The translations under genes and the position numbers were made by a program. DNA of 10,619 nt from Acetobacteraceae bacterium (GTDB lineage: Bacteria > Pseudomonadota > Alphaproteobacteria > Acetobacterales > Acetobacteraceae), in assembly GCA_030039695.1 (NCBI GenBank), contig JASHVB010000519.1:1-10619 (forward strand). Direction: 5' to 3'. Positions 1-7,926 of this stretch are shown here, piece by piece (position 1 is the stretch's first letter; each line of letters starts with the position of its first letter). The notes beneath the pieces are model-generated. The model had not been told where the DNA came from and ran no database searches. It was given only the letters and a program-made list of their open reading frames with translations.

Positions 1-266
1 CATCAGTAGATGGCGGTGCCACCGAATCGTACTCCAAGTGATTCGGGAACCTGGAATCTCTCGAGAGTCGCGCCTTTCGCCCCCTGGTATGACTGTCGGG
101 GAGTGATTGGGATCGGCGACTTTGAAGATGACCCGCTTGGATCGAGAACGGCGCTCGGCCTTGGCGGTACTGCCGTTTAAAATGAGGAATCGGAGGCCCG
201 GACCTTTGCGATTTCGCGGCGAGCGTCGCGCACCTTGCGCCACCGGTGACGTGGTGGTCCGGTCGG
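1..266. other. Non-coding or unassigned left flank
   Basis: I recognise no protein in any frame here. A plus-strand reading from 107 to 352 is arginine-rich, resembles nothing I know and runs into the 3' end of the dehydrogenase on the other strand, so I do not call it. The stretch 94-200 contains TGTCGGGGAGTG and, further on, GAAGATGACCCGCTTGG and TTTAAAATGAGG. These loosely recall the short repeats near the ends of IS21-type elements, but no transposase is visible to support that. A weak CCACC/GGTGG dyad at 240-257 lies just beyond the dehydrogenase stop codon; it has no T-run and I do not call it a terminator. Confidence 0.4.
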
Positions 267-1301
267 CTACAGATGACGCGCGACAGCTTCGGCAAATTGG
301 TGCGTCGAGGCGCGGCCGCCAAGGTCGGGCGTACGGATGTTCTCCTGATTGATCGCGTGATCGATGGCGACCCACAGACGCTGCGCCTGATCGTGTCGCC
401 CGACGTGTTCCAGCATTATCCGGCTGGCAAGCAGCAAAGACACGGGATTTGCAATTCCCTTGCCGGCAATATCGGGCGCAGAGCCGTGCACGGCCTCGAA
501 GATCGCCGCATTCTCCCCGATGTTGGCGCCGGGTGCCAAACCAAGGCCGCCAACCAGTCCCGCCATTTCGTCGGACAAGATATCGCCGAACAGGTTCGTT
601 GAGACGATCACGTCAAACTGCCACGGATTGAGGACCAATTGCATTGCGCAGGCGTCGACGATGCGATCGTTCATGTCGATGCGCCCTTCATACTCCTTGG
701 CAACCTCGCGGCCCACCTCCAGAAAAAGCCCGGTCAACACTTTAAGCACATTGGCTTTGTGGACGACAGTAACCGTCTTGCGTCCATTGCGCAGTGCATA
801 GTCGAATGCAAATTTCATGATTCGGCGTGCACCCGCTCTCGTGTTTACGCCGGTAGCCATCCCCACGGCGTGCGGATCGTCCTCGATCGGGACGTAGTGC
901 TCGAACCCAACATACAGGCCTTCGAGGTTTTCACGGATCAATACGAGGTCGATGTTGTCATAACGCTGCCCGGGAATGACGGTGTGCACGGGGCGGACAT
1001 TGGCATATAGCTCGAATTCCTCGCGCAGGCGCACGTTTACAGACCTGAAGCCGCCGCCGATTGGCGTCATCAAGGGCCCCTTCAGCGCCAGCTTGGTCCT
1101 GCGGATGCTTTGCAGCGTCTCAGTCGGCAAGGGGTCGCCGAACTTCTGAAGTGCCGCCATCCCGGCCTGCTGTACGTCCCAGGCAAAAGGTGACCCCAAT
1201 CCTTCAAACACAATCTGCACCGCTTCGACGATCTCGGGCCCGATCCCGTCACCCGGGATCAACGTCGCGTCAACGGGGCGATCTCCAAATTGGCTGGACA
1301 T
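267..1301 (-). CDS. NAD-dependent isocitrate dehydrogenase
   Basis: The 344-residue product belongs to the isocitrate/isopropylmalate dehydrogenase family and should oxidatively decarboxylate isocitrate to 2-oxoglutarate in the cytoplasm. Visible family features are LIPGDGIGPE near residues 14-23, the isocitrate-binding pattern RSVNVRLR with S87, N89 and R93, R103, ENLEGLY with Y131, HKAN with K183, and metal-site aspartates D217, D241 and D245 (NLFGDILSDE). The S-x-N pattern favours isocitrate over isopropylmalate. The cofactor loop HGSAPDIAG has D278-I279 where NADP enzymes carry Lys-Tyr, so NAD is the likely cofactor. I chose the ATG at 1301 because AGAAGGG (1308-1314) precedes it by 6 nt and the protein then starts just before the first beta strand. 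An in-frame ATG at 1367 would add 22 unconserved residues. No operon partner is visible. The reading frame is intact. Confidence 0.93.
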   Translation of the reverse strand: MSSQFGDRPVDATLIPGDGIGPEIVEAVQIVFEGLGSPFAWDVQQAGMAALQKFGDPLPTETLQSIRRTKLALKGPLMTPIGGGFRSVNVRLREEFELYANVRPVHTVIPGQRYDNIDLVLIRENLEGLYVGFEHYVPIEDDPHAVGMATGVNTRAGARRIMKFAFDYALRNGRKTVTVVHKANVLKVLTGLFLEVGREVAKEYEGRIDMNDRIVDACAMQLVLNPWQFDVIVSTNLFGDILSDEMAGLVGGLGLAPGANIGENAAIFEAVHGSAPDIAGKGIANPVSLLLASRIMLEHVGRHDQAQRLWVAIDHAINQENIRTPDLGGRASTHQFAEAVARHL

Positions 1302-1933
1302 TCCGAGCCCTTCTTTCGTCACAACGATGCCGCTGAGCATAGTGCGTTGCGGTTTGGCCGGAAACATGGCTGCGCGCCGACGGCGGTCGCGCTGTTGCTG
1401 TACCGTTAATTCGTTCCAGCAATCCGCAATGATTTTAGGACGTTACGCGATCCGTTGGTCGTGCGGGCAAAAGGCCGGGCAAGGCGTGGCTTGGGGGCCT
1501 GAGGGCGAGCCAGCGGATGCCGGCCGGCTGCCGCGAGCGGTTGCGGGCGCTGCGCGAAGCTCAGGAGTTGGCCTAGCGGCTCGCGGCGCGAGTACAGCTC
1601 GGCCACGGTGTGTTTGCCCGTGCCGCGCCGCCTGGGCGGCTATGCTGCTCGCCAGCGTGGAGCCGGCGCCGGAGGGGGATGGCGCCCTGATCCAGGAGAA
1701 GGCGTTCATGCCGTCCATCTGCGGCGTTTGGCTGCTGACGCCATCGCAGCCGCCGAGCACGCACCGAAACGGCAAGGGAACCGTTCGCGGAAGTCGGCAC
1801 GGGGTCAGCGCCGCGGCTTTCTCTGCCCCACATCGAAATTCAAAAAGGAGATCGACAACCAGTGGGTCGTCGAGGCGGATTTCGACCGGGAGGGCGAGGT
1901 CGAGCGGGCCGGGCCCACCTCGCCGGAGCCGTC
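1302..1933. other. Unassigned stretch between isocitrate dehydrogenase and transposase remnant
   Basis: About 630 bases with no gene I can support. It must contain the dehydrogenase promoter near its left edge (reading leftward), but I see no convincing -35/-10 pair. Several overlapping readings are open on both strands, but they are low-complexity Ala/Arg/Pro/Gly translations typical of GC-rich non-coding DNA, and none has a good ribosome binding site. A short plus-strand reading around 1530-1615 (LRALREAQELA, then a stop, then RLAARVQLG) vaguely recalls an XRE helix-turn-helix. The right part may contain the unrecognisable N-terminal portion of the broken transposase that becomes clear from 1934. 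Eroded mobile DNA is the most economical reading. Confidence 0.45.
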
Positions 1934-2448
1934 CGTGACATTCTGGATCGGTGGCACATCGCGATGCGCGTTCAGCACATTGAGCAAGAAATGCGGGCGT
2001 GTATGCCCTCGAGCCGAGGTATCAAGCGGGATGGGAAATCGTCGCCGGGAGGATTGGACGCCTGCGGCATCTGATCTGGCAAGACCGTCACGAAGAGGCC
2101 CACGACCAGATGTGCGGGATGCGGCCCATGGCCTCCAAGGTCGCTTAGCTGAATGGCGAGAGATTTCGACCCGCCGCCGTCAGGCGCCTGTGGAGCTGTG
2201 ACGAGATGCGTCGCGACTTGGCCAGCAATGACGATCCCCTGATCGATTATGGCGCGCGATACCGCTCCGAGGTTGCGATTACGGCGTCGCGTGCGGCAGG
2301 CTGCGTCGATGAGATCGCTGACGCGCGCATGGCCAAGAAGCAGCGTATGAGGCGGTCTGCTCAGGGAACTCACTGCGTCGCGTCGGTTCGAGCCGCAGTG
2401 CTGGACGCTCGCCTCAAACCCGCAAGTGATCCCCCGCTGGCTGCCTGA
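1934..2448 (+). pseudogene. ISKra4-family transposase remnant, C-terminal part, frameshifted
   Basis: Conceptual translation gives the C-terminal third of an ISKra4-type transposase in two frames. The first piece (from 1934) reads RDILDRWHIAMRVQHIEQ, matching the family's HILDW(F/W)HIAMR block. Near 1999 the homologous reading jumps to another frame and continues YALEPRYQAGWEIV, RIGRLRHLIWQD and MASKVA. A TAG at 2146-2148 interrupts it where relatives as I recall them have a tyrosine before LNGER. It then runs through DDPLIDYGARYRS, TASRAAGCVDEIADARMAKKQRMR and ends at the TGA at 2448. The DYG-RYR and R(M)xKKQ(R/Q)MR blocks are the most recognisable. Family members are about 450-480 residues, so most of the N-terminal part is missing or too eroded to read. 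The piece cannot encode an active transposase. The family assignment rests on remembered motifs, not a search. Confidence 0.82.
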
Positions 2449-2479
2449 CGATCAGCTTTTGTCCACTCCCCGACGCGAC

Positions 2480-2501
2480 TGGGTCTGTTTCAGCAGACCC
2501 A
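2480..2501. other. Perfect 8-bp hairpin downstream of transposase remnant
   Basis: Arms TGGGTCTG (2480-2487) and CAGACCCA (2494-2501) flank a 6-nt loop. There is no T-run after it, so it is not a standard intrinsic terminator. It begins 31 nt past the remnant's stop codon, and a further GGGTCTG occurs at 2520-2526. It could be part of an old transposon end or simply an RNA hairpin; the sequence does not decide. Confidence 0.4.
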
Positions 2502-2568
2502 TGCGCCGAGATGAGAGTAGGGTCTGCGCCGTGCGGGATCAGAAATTGCATGACAGCGTCGGGGCGTA

Positions 2569-2623
2569 GACTATGCAGACGTTAACGATGCCTGCATCCT
2601 CCTTCTGCGAGAATTGCATAGTC
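2569..2623. promoter_or_regulatory. Candidate operator: spaced 9-bp inverted repeat upstream of efflux operon
   Basis: GACTATGCA at 2569-2577 is exactly complementary in inverted order to TGCATAGTC at 2615-2623, with 37 nt between. Inside lies a smaller GATGC/GCATC dyad (2587-2598). An AATTGCAT octamer occurs at 2544-2551 and again overlapping the right arm at 2612-2619. The array lies 78-132 nt upstream of the adaptor start at 2701, where a repressor or activator site for an efflux operon would be expected. I see no strong sigma-70 promoter: TTGCAT at 2546 with GACTAT 17 nt later is only a poor match. Function is inferred from position and symmetry alone. Confidence 0.4.
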
Positions 2624-2659
2624 CCGAGGGGCACAGGCGACGTAGCGAATCCGCTGTGT

Positions 2660-2676
2660 GATGCGGAGGCCGCATC
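2660..2676 (+). promoter_or_regulatory. Leader hairpin just upstream of adaptor gene
   Basis: GATGCGG (2660-2666) and CCGCATC (2670-2676) form a perfect 7-bp stem with a 3-nt loop, extendable by a T-G wobble. It ends 24 nt before the adaptor ATG, so in the mRNA it would sit close to the ribosome binding region. It could equally act as a DNA dyad for a protein. No T-run follows, so it is not a terminator. Confidence 0.35.
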
Positions 2677-2700
2677 GGACAGCCTGCGGGGGTGGCAAAC

Positions 2701-3807
2701 ATGCGTCGTGTCGTTCTGGCTGTCGCCTTGCTCTGTCCGCTTACCCTCATTGCGGACGCACGCGCGCAGCAGCCGGCCGCAGTGCGGGTGGGGACTGTCG
2801 CCGCAGAACGTAAGCCCATCACCCGTGCGGTCGATTTCGTCGGCCGGGTGGAAGCGATCCAGCGCGTTGACATCCGCGCCCGCATAACCGGCTTCCTGCA
2901 GCAAATTCTGTTCAAGGAAGGCGAACTGGTGAAGCAGGGCCAGCCTCTCTACCAGATCGAACCGGACACGTTCAAGGCGGCTCAAACCCAGGCTCACGGT
3001 GCGCTGTTCGAGGCGCAGGCGAAATATCAGAACGCTGTAGCCCAGCGCGAGCGCACCCAGGAACTGGTCAAGACCAGTGCAGCCACTCCCGCGCAGCTCG
3101 ACCGGCAGGTCGCCGACGAGAAATCCGCCCAAGGCGACGTGGTCATCGCCACCGCCAATCTGCAGACCGCAACCATCAACCTTGGCTACACCGACATCAC
3201 CTCGCCCATCACCGGCGAGATCGGCCGCACCAACGTGACGATCGGCAACGTTGTCGGGCCGGATTCCGGGACGCTCGCCACGATCGTCAGCCGCGACCCG
3301 ATGTATGTCACCTTTCCGGTGAGCCAGCGCGACTTCCTAGGCTTCCAGCGAGAGGAGGCGGCGAGAAAGGCCACCGACTTGGCGGTCAATCTCCGCTTCG
3401 CCGACGGTTCGGTGTATCCGGAAACCGGTCGCATCAACTTTGTCGACATCAAGGTGGACCGCGCAACCGATACCGTGACCCTGCGCGCCAGCTTTCCGAA
3501 CGCGAAAGGCACCCTGATCGACGGCCAACTCGTGCGCGTGGCGCTCAGCACCGGGAAGCCGGAGGAAAAAGTTCTGGTGCCGCAGGCCGCACTGATCGTG
3601 GACCAGCAAGGTCCCTACGTGTTCCTGGTGGTCGATGGAAAGGCGGTGGTCCAGCGCTTGCGGCTGGGCGGCGAATCCGGCCCGGACGTCATCGTCGAGG
3701 ATGGCCTGAAAGGTGGCGAGCAGGTCGTCGTGCAGGGCATGGATACGTTGCGACCCGGCGCAGCGGTCATCGCCAGCCCGGTGCCACCGACGGACGGGCA
3801 GGGCTGA
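2701..3807 (+). CDS. RND efflux periplasmic adaptor (membrane fusion protein)
   Basis: A 368-residue AcrA/MexA-family adaptor that should bridge the inner-membrane RND pump of the next gene to an outer-membrane channel. The N-terminus is a Sec signal peptide: MRR, a hydrophobic stretch, then ADARA with likely cleavage after A22. C12 is not in a lipobox (preceded by ALL), so it is probably not a lipoprotein, unlike several relatives. After that come the first half of the lipoyl-like domain (roughly 45-90, with [20 protein letters not shown]), an alpha-helical hairpin (about 90-145, Gln/Ala-rich), the second lipoyl half ([18 protein letters not shown]), a beta-barrel with the RVALS segment, and a membrane-proximal C-terminal domain (VLVPQAAL onward). 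I prefer the ATG at 2701, which follows GGGGGTGG closely; an in-frame GTG at 2692 would add three residues. The stop is 4 nt from the pump's ATG, implying translational coupling. Local lead-in DNA has dyads, but no regulator gene is adjacent. Confidence 0.93.
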   Translation: MRRVVLAVALLCPLTLIADARAQQPAAVRVGTVAAERKPITRAVDFVGRVEAIQRVDIRARITGFLQQILFKEGELVKQGQPLYQIEPDTFKAAQTQAHGALFEAQAKYQNAVAQRERTQELVKTSAATPAQLDRQVADEKSAQGDVVIATANLQTATINLGYTDITSPITGEIGRTNVTIGNVVGPDSGTLATIVSRDPMYVTFPVSQRDFLGFQREEAARKATDLAVNLRFADGSVYPETGRINFVDIKVDRATDTVTLRASFPNAKGTLIDGQLVRVALSTGKPEEKVLVPQAALIVDQQGPYVFLVVDGKAVVQRLRLGGESGPDVIVEDGLKGGEQVVVQGMDTLRPGAAVIASPVPPTDGQG

Positions 3808-3811
3808 CGCC

Positions 3812-6800
3812 ATGCTTTCCGCGGTCTTCATTTCTCGCCCACGCCTGGCCATAGTCATCGCCATCGTCACCACGATCGCCGGGCTGCTGTCGCTGTTCGT
3901 GATTCCGATTGCCCAATACCCGGACATCGTACCGCCGCAAGTGTCGGTCACCACCTTCTATCCTGGTGCCTCCGCCGCGGTGGTGGAAGCCACGGTTGCG
4001 CAGCCGATCGAAAGCCAGATCGTCGGCGTGGACAACATGATCTACATGAAGAGCGTGAGCGGCAACGACGGCAGCTACTCGCTCAAAGTATCGTTCGAAC
4101 TCGGCACCAACCCCGATATCAATACCGTCAACGTCAACAATCGGGTACAGGTTGCTCTGTCCAAGCTGCCCGAAGACGTCCGCCGCCAGGGCGTGACGGT
4201 GAAGAAGCAGTCTTCCGCGTTGCTCGGCGTCATCGCGCTCTATTCGCCGAAGCGGTCGCACGATGAGCTGTTCATCTCGAACTACGTCACGATCAACCTG
4301 CTGGACGAGATCAAGAGCACCCCCGGTGTCGGCGATGCGACGTTGTTTGGTCCACAAGATTATTCGATGCGGGCCTGGGTCAGAACGGATCGCCTGACCG
4401 GGCTCGGCCTGACGACGGCTGACGTCATCAGTGCGATCCAACAGCAGAACGTGCAGGCGGCGGTAGGCCGGCTCGGCGCGCGACCCACCTCGAGCGACCA
4501 GCAACTGCAACTGAACCTGCAGACCAAGGGCCGCCTTACCTCCGTCGCCGAGTTCCAGAACATCATCATCCGCACCAACCCGGATGGTTCGGTGCTGCGG
4601 CTGGGCGACATCGCCCGGTTGGAACTGGGTGCTGCCAATCTCGACCGTTCCACGCGCCTGAACGGCGCACCGGCGGCGCTGATCGCGATCTACCAGGCGC
4701 CGGGCGCCAACGCGCTGAAGGCACTGGGCGCCGTCAAGACGCTGATGGCGAACGCCGCCACGAGCTTCCCCGACGATCTGGCGTGGAAGGTCACCTACGA
4801 CCCCACCACGTTCGTCAGCGCCACCATCCATGAAGTTCAGAAGACCCTGCTCGAGGCCTTCGTTCTGGTGGTTCTGGTGGTTTATCTGTTTCTGGGAAGC
4901 TGGCGCGCCACGCTGATCCCCACCGTCGCGGTGCCAGTGAGCCTGATCGGCGCGTTCATCGTGCTGAACGCGATCGGCTACTCGGCCAACACCGTATCCC
5001 TCCTCGCCGTGGTGCTTGCCATCGGCATCGTGGTCGATGACGCGATCGTGGTGGTCGAGCAAGTGGAACATGTGATGGAGCAACACCCGGAGCTGTCGCC
5101 CGCGGAAGCAACCGAACGGGCGATGCGGGAGATTTTCGCCCCGGTCATCGCGATCACGCTGGTGCTGCTGTCGGTATTCGTCCCGGTTGCGTTCATCCCC
5201 GGGATCTCCGGCGAATTGTTCCGCCAATTCGCAGTCACCGTGGCCGTAGCGATGTTCCTCTCGGCGATCAACGCTTTGACGCTGTCGCCCGCGCTGTGCG
5301 CGATCCTGTTGCGGCCGCATCACGGACCGCGCCGCGGACCAATCGGCGCGCTGATGCGGGGCATCGACCATGTGCGCGACGCCTATGGTGCCGTGGTGGC
5401 CCGGCTGGTGCGGTTTTCTATCATCGGCCTGGTCATGGTCGCGGTGGCGATGGCCGGCGTGATCGGGCTGGGCAAGATCACCCCCACTGGCTTCGTACCG
5501 GAAGAAGACCAGGGCGCCTTCTTCGTCGTCGTGCAGTTGCCGGACGGAGCCACCATCGGCCGCACCACCGCGTTCGTGCAGCGGATCGAGGCCGTGCTGG
5601 AGCAGGAGCATGCGATCGCCAACTACTCGGCGACGATCGGGCTGAACTTCATCGACAATTACTCGCAGTCGAACGCCGCATTCCTGATCGTCTCGTTAAA
5701 GCCGTTCGACGAGCGCAAAGGGCGATCCGACACCGCGCCAGCGATGATCGCCAGCCTTAGCGCGAAACTCCGGGAGCTGGGGGGCGGACGTGCGGTGCCG
5801 CTGGCCCCGCCGCCGATCATTGGCCTGGGCACCGGCGGTGGCTTCAGCTACGTGCTGCAGGATACCGGTGGTGCGAACCCCCGGGCGTTGGGGCAGGTGC
5901 TGCGGGGATTGCTGGTTGCAGCCAATCAGGATCCCCAGCTCAGCCGCGTTTTCAGCACCTTTTCCGCGGCAACGCCGTCCCTGTTCTTGGACATCGACCG
6001 TGACAAGGCTCAGGTACTGAAGGTGACGCCGTCCACCATCTTCCAGGCGTTGCAGGCCTCGCTCGGTGGCTACTACGTCAACGACATGAACCTGTTCGGC
6101 CGCACCTGGCAGGTGCAGGTGCAGGCCGAAGCCGCCGACCGTTCTTCGGTCAGCGACATTTATCGGATCAACGTACGCAGCAGTGACGGAAAGATGATCC
6201 CTCTGCGGAGCCTGGTCGAAGTGCGGCCGATCATCGGCCCGCAGGCATTGATCCGCTACAACAACCGTCTGGCTGTCACGGTGCAGGGCAGCCCAGCCCC
6301 CGGCGTTTCATCGGGACAGGCGTTGGCGGCAATGGAGCGGGTTGCCTCGGCAACGCTGCCGCGCGGGTATCGCGGGTTGTGGACGGACGTGTCGTTCCAG
6401 GAGAAGCGCGCGGAGGGAAAGACCGCGATCATCCTCGGCTTTGCCGTACTGTTCGCCTACCTCTTCCTGGTTGCCTTGTATGAAAGCTGGACCATCCCGG
6501 TGCCGGTCCTGCTGTCCGTCACCATCGGGGTGGTCGGCTCGTATGGCGCGATCGTGCTGGCCGGGCTGACGCTCGATCTATACGCACAGATCGGCATGGT
6601 GGTGCTGATCGGCCTGGCCGCGAAGAACGGCATCCTGATCGTGGAATTCGCCAAGGAACAGCGGGCTGCGGGCGTGCCGTTGCTGCAGGCGGCGACCGAG
6701 GGTGCCAGATTGCGGTTCCGCCCGGTGATGATGACGTCTTTCGCCTTCATCCTCGGTCTGCTGCCACTGGTTGTTGCGGTTGGTCCTTCACAGCTGGCGC

Positions 6801-7012
6801 GGCGCCATGTCGGCACGCCGGTGTTCGGCGGCATGATTGCCGCGTCGTTCGTCGGCATTTTCGCCATCCCCGCGCTCTACGTGATCTTCCAGGGAATTCG
6901 CGAGCGGCTGCGGCCCTCTGCGCGGCCCGGTACGATACACCTGAAGCAGCCGGTGCAAGTGGCAGATGAAGGTGGATCATCTGGCGTGAAATACGAGGCG
7001 CACGTAGAATAA
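3812..7012 (+). CDS. RND multidrug efflux pump, HAE1 type (AcrB/MexB-like)
   Basis: A 1066-residue inner-membrane proton/drug antiporter, close in length to AcrB (1049). The product shows TM1 at about 10-30 followed by AQYPDIVPP, a large periplasmic loop with the porter motif [19 protein letters not shown], a central membrane bundle, a second large loop (about 555-860) and a C-terminal bundle. The proton-relay residues are all present: D409-D410 in [13 protein letters not shown]938 in [11 protein letters not shown] and R970 in RFRPVMMTS, equivalent to AcrB D407, D408, K940 and R971. The pump therefore looks functional. Start: the frame is open further upstream, inside the adaptor gene, but the ATG at 3812 gives the standard N-terminus [10 protein letters not shown] just before TM1. 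The hydrophilic tail ([11 protein letters not shown] to the end) is longer than the minimum. Substrates cannot be read from sequence. No TolC/OprM-type channel gene follows, so the third component must be encoded elsewhere. Confidence 0.95.
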   Translation: MLSAVFISRPRLAIVIAIVTTIAGLLSLFVIPIAQYPDIVPPQVSVTTFYPGASAAVVEATVAQPIESQIVGVDNMIYMKSVSGNDGSYSLKVSFELGTNPDINTVNVNNRVQVALSKLPEDVRRQGVTVKKQSSALLGVIALYSPKRSHDELFISNYVTINLLDEIKSTPGVGDATLFGPQDYSMRAWVRTDRLTGLGLTTADVISAIQQQNVQAAVGRLGARPTSSDQQLQLNLQTKGRLTSVAEFQNIIIRTNPDGSVLRLGDIARLELGAANLDRSTRLNGAPAALIAIYQAPGANALKALGAVKTLMANAATSFPDDLAWKVTYDPTTFVSATIHEVQKTLLEAFVLVVLVVYLFLGSWRATLIPTVAVPVSLIGAFIVLNAIGYSANTVSLLAVVLAIGIVVDDAIVVVEQVEHVMEQHPELSPAEATERAMREIFAPVIAITLVLLSVFVPVAFIPGISGELFRQFAVTVAVAMFLSAINALTLSPALCAILLRPHHGPRRGPIGALMRGIDHVRDAYGAVVARLVRFSIIGLVMVAVAMAGVIGLGKITPTGFVPEEDQGAFFVVVQLPDGATIGRTTAFVQRIEAVLEQEHAIANYSATIGLNFIDNYSQSNAAFLIVSLKPFDERKGRSDTAPAMIASLSAKLRELGGGRAVPLAPPPIIGLGTGGGFSYVLQDTGGANPRALGQVLRGLLVAANQDPQLSRVFSTFSAATPSLFLDIDRDKAQVLKVTPSTIFQALQASLGGYYVNDMNLFGRTWQVQVQAEAADRSSVSDIYRINVRSSDGKMIPLRSLVEVRPIIGPQALIRYNNRLAVTVQGSPAPGVSSGQALAAMERVASATLPRGYRGLWTDVSFQEKRAEGKTAIILGFAVLFAYLFLVALYESWTIPVPVLLSVTIGVVGSYGAIVLAGLTLDLYAQIGMVVLIGLAAKNGILIVEFAKEQRAAGVPLLQAATEGARLRFRPVMMTSFAFILGLLPLVVAVGPSQLARRHVGTPVFGGMIAASFVGIFAIPALYVIFQGIRERLRPSARPGTIHLKQPVQVADEGGSSGVKYEAHVE

Positions 7013-7069
7013 AGATCGCGGGTTCCGACCTCTCGGCGCGCGAGACTGGCTGCGAGGCTTGCCGACGGC

Positions 7070-7633
7070 GTGAGTGCCCTGGTGATCCAGGTTGGCGAGA
7101 AGTGTGCAACGTCAGAAACCAAATCTGTTCCTTTCTCGGTTGCCGCCCTGTTCGCCGAACGCGACGAGCGCCGCCGGCGTGACAAGGCAGCCGACGAATA
7201 CCACGCTCGCCGCAAGGAACAGGAACTTGCCGCGCGCAAGCAGCGGGTGGACGAGTTCAAACTGACAGAAGACCGCGTTCAGGCGGTGCAGCAGCGGATC
7301 GGCAAACGGTTCGAGCACGGGCAGACCGAGCTGATGCTGGCTTCCTTCGCCGGCGAATTCTGCTCGGATGGCGGGCGCGCCATCATCAATGCCGGCGCAC
7401 CTCTGATCAACACGTCGAGCAAAGAAGAAGTGATGCCGCTGCGGGACGCCGACCCCGGCTGCGTGACGACATTGCCGCGCGGCGAGCGTCCGGTTTGCGC
7501 GCATTGGAAGTCGGCGATGAAGCCGGCAGGATTCCAGCTCAGGGCGCGAATTATTAACTTCCCTGGCGGCAAGACAGGCGATGTTGGTACATTCTTCTCA
7601 TGGTCGAAGAGCGTGGCCGAAACACGACTCTGA
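7070..7633 (+). CDS. Conserved hypothetical protein with N-terminal charged helix
   Basis: I do not recognise a named family, though the C-terminal part resembles small uncharacterised proteobacterial proteins I have seen described only as hypothetical. The 187-residue product has no signal peptide or membrane segment. Residues about 28-85 are very rich in Arg, Lys, Glu, Gln and Ala and probably form a long helix or coiled coil. The C-terminal half looks folded, with a glycine-rich FCSDGGRAI motif (residues 97-105) and a second block, INFPGGKTGDVGTFFSW (162-178). It lies 57 nt after the pump on the same strand and could be co-transcribed, but nothing in it points to efflux. The GTG at 7070 is a default start: no good ribosome binding site precedes it, and the real start could be further in, before the AALFAERDERR segment. 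Composition resembles the neighbours. Real-gene status is supported by the domain-like C-terminus and length. Confidence 0.65.
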   Translation: MSALVIQVGEKCATSETKSVPFSVAALFAERDERRRRDKAADEYHARRKEQELAARKQRVDEFKLTEDRVQAVQQRIGKRFEHGQTELMLASFAGEFCSDGGRAIINAGAPLINTSSKEEVMPLRDADPGCVTTLPRGERPVCAHWKSAMKPAGFQLRARIINFPGGKTGDVGTFFSWSKSVAETRL

Positions 7634-7833
7634 CGCCGATCTCGGAGAGAGGACAAGCGTAACAATCAATTCCATTACGACGCGGCTCAACACGCCTCGT
7701 TCTGTCGCGAGCAGCAGATGGCCGTCACGTCGGGTGCTTTGAGCGACGCCCCGCCGAAACCGGCACTGTGTGCTTGGCAAGAATGGCCAGCCTGCGCCCA
7801 CGCAATGCCCCCGGTCTGGCGCACGCCACGCAC

Positions 7834-7854
7834 CGGTAAATGTCCGCTTTACCG
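7834..7854. promoter_or_regulatory. Perfect 7-bp dyad in intergenic region
   Basis: CGGTAAA (7834-7840) and TTTACCG (7848-7854) are exact inverse complements around a 7-nt spacer. A second overlapping pairing, AATGTC (7839-7844) with GACATT (7854-7859), is mutually exclusive with it. It could be a protein-binding dyad or an RNA hairpin. It lies about 165-185 nt upstream of the next start codon and has no T-run, so a terminator for the upstream gene is unlikely. Confidence 0.35.
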
Positions 7855-7912
7855 ACATTCCGGGGCTTTTCGCCAAATGGTGCAAAGGGCCGGACAATTG
7901 CATTGCGGAAAT

Positions 7913-7926
7913 TAAAATCGATTTTA
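7913..7926. promoter_or_regulatory. 14-bp perfect AT-rich palindrome, candidate operator
   Basis: TAAAATCGATTTTA reads identically on both strands and is almost entirely A/T in otherwise GC-rich DNA. It sits 94 nt upstream of the exported-protein gene at 8020 and overlaps the best -10-like hexamer of the region, a placement typical of a dimeric regulator site that blocks or shapes promoter use. An AATTGCAT octamer ends 10 nt before it (7896-7903). The regulator is unknown, and no transcription factor gene lies in the window. Confidence 0.45.

Noticed and set aside
94..200. Possible IS21-type element end with TGTCGGGG and GACCCGCTT-like repeats
   Set aside because: No istA or istB sequence is visible, repeats are not regular, and the resemblance is from memory only.
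1302..1367. Extended start for isocitrate dehydrogenase at 1367
   Set aside because: The extra 22 residues are not typical of the family, and the ATG at 1301 has AGAAGGG at ideal spacing.
1525..1620. XRE-like helix-turn-helix trace (LRALREAQELA, stop, RLAARVQLG)
   Set aside because: Only about 30 residues, interrupted by a stop, without a start or flanking domain; Ala/Arg/Leu-rich readings of GC-rich DNA often mimic this pattern.
1855..1905. DREGE string resembling the topoisomerase I TOPRIM motif
   Set aside because: No other topoisomerase motif is nearby in any frame; the hydrophobic context before the motif is absent and the reading has no supporting length.
2480..2501. 8-bp hairpin considered as an intrinsic terminator
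   Set aside because: The stem is perfect but no T-run follows on either strand, so it was listed only as a hairpin.
3767..5611. Long minus-strand open frame (about 614 codons) opposite the pump gene
   Set aside because: It is His/Arg/Asp-rich with no motifs, lies antisense to a pump with intact proton-relay residues, and follows from GC-rich third positions of the real gene.
7598..7903. Minus-strand 101-codon open frame in the gap before the redox operon
   Set aside because: No ribosome binding site, unusual composition with many Cys/His/Arg but no spaced metal motif, and it overlaps the 3' end of a plus-strand gene.
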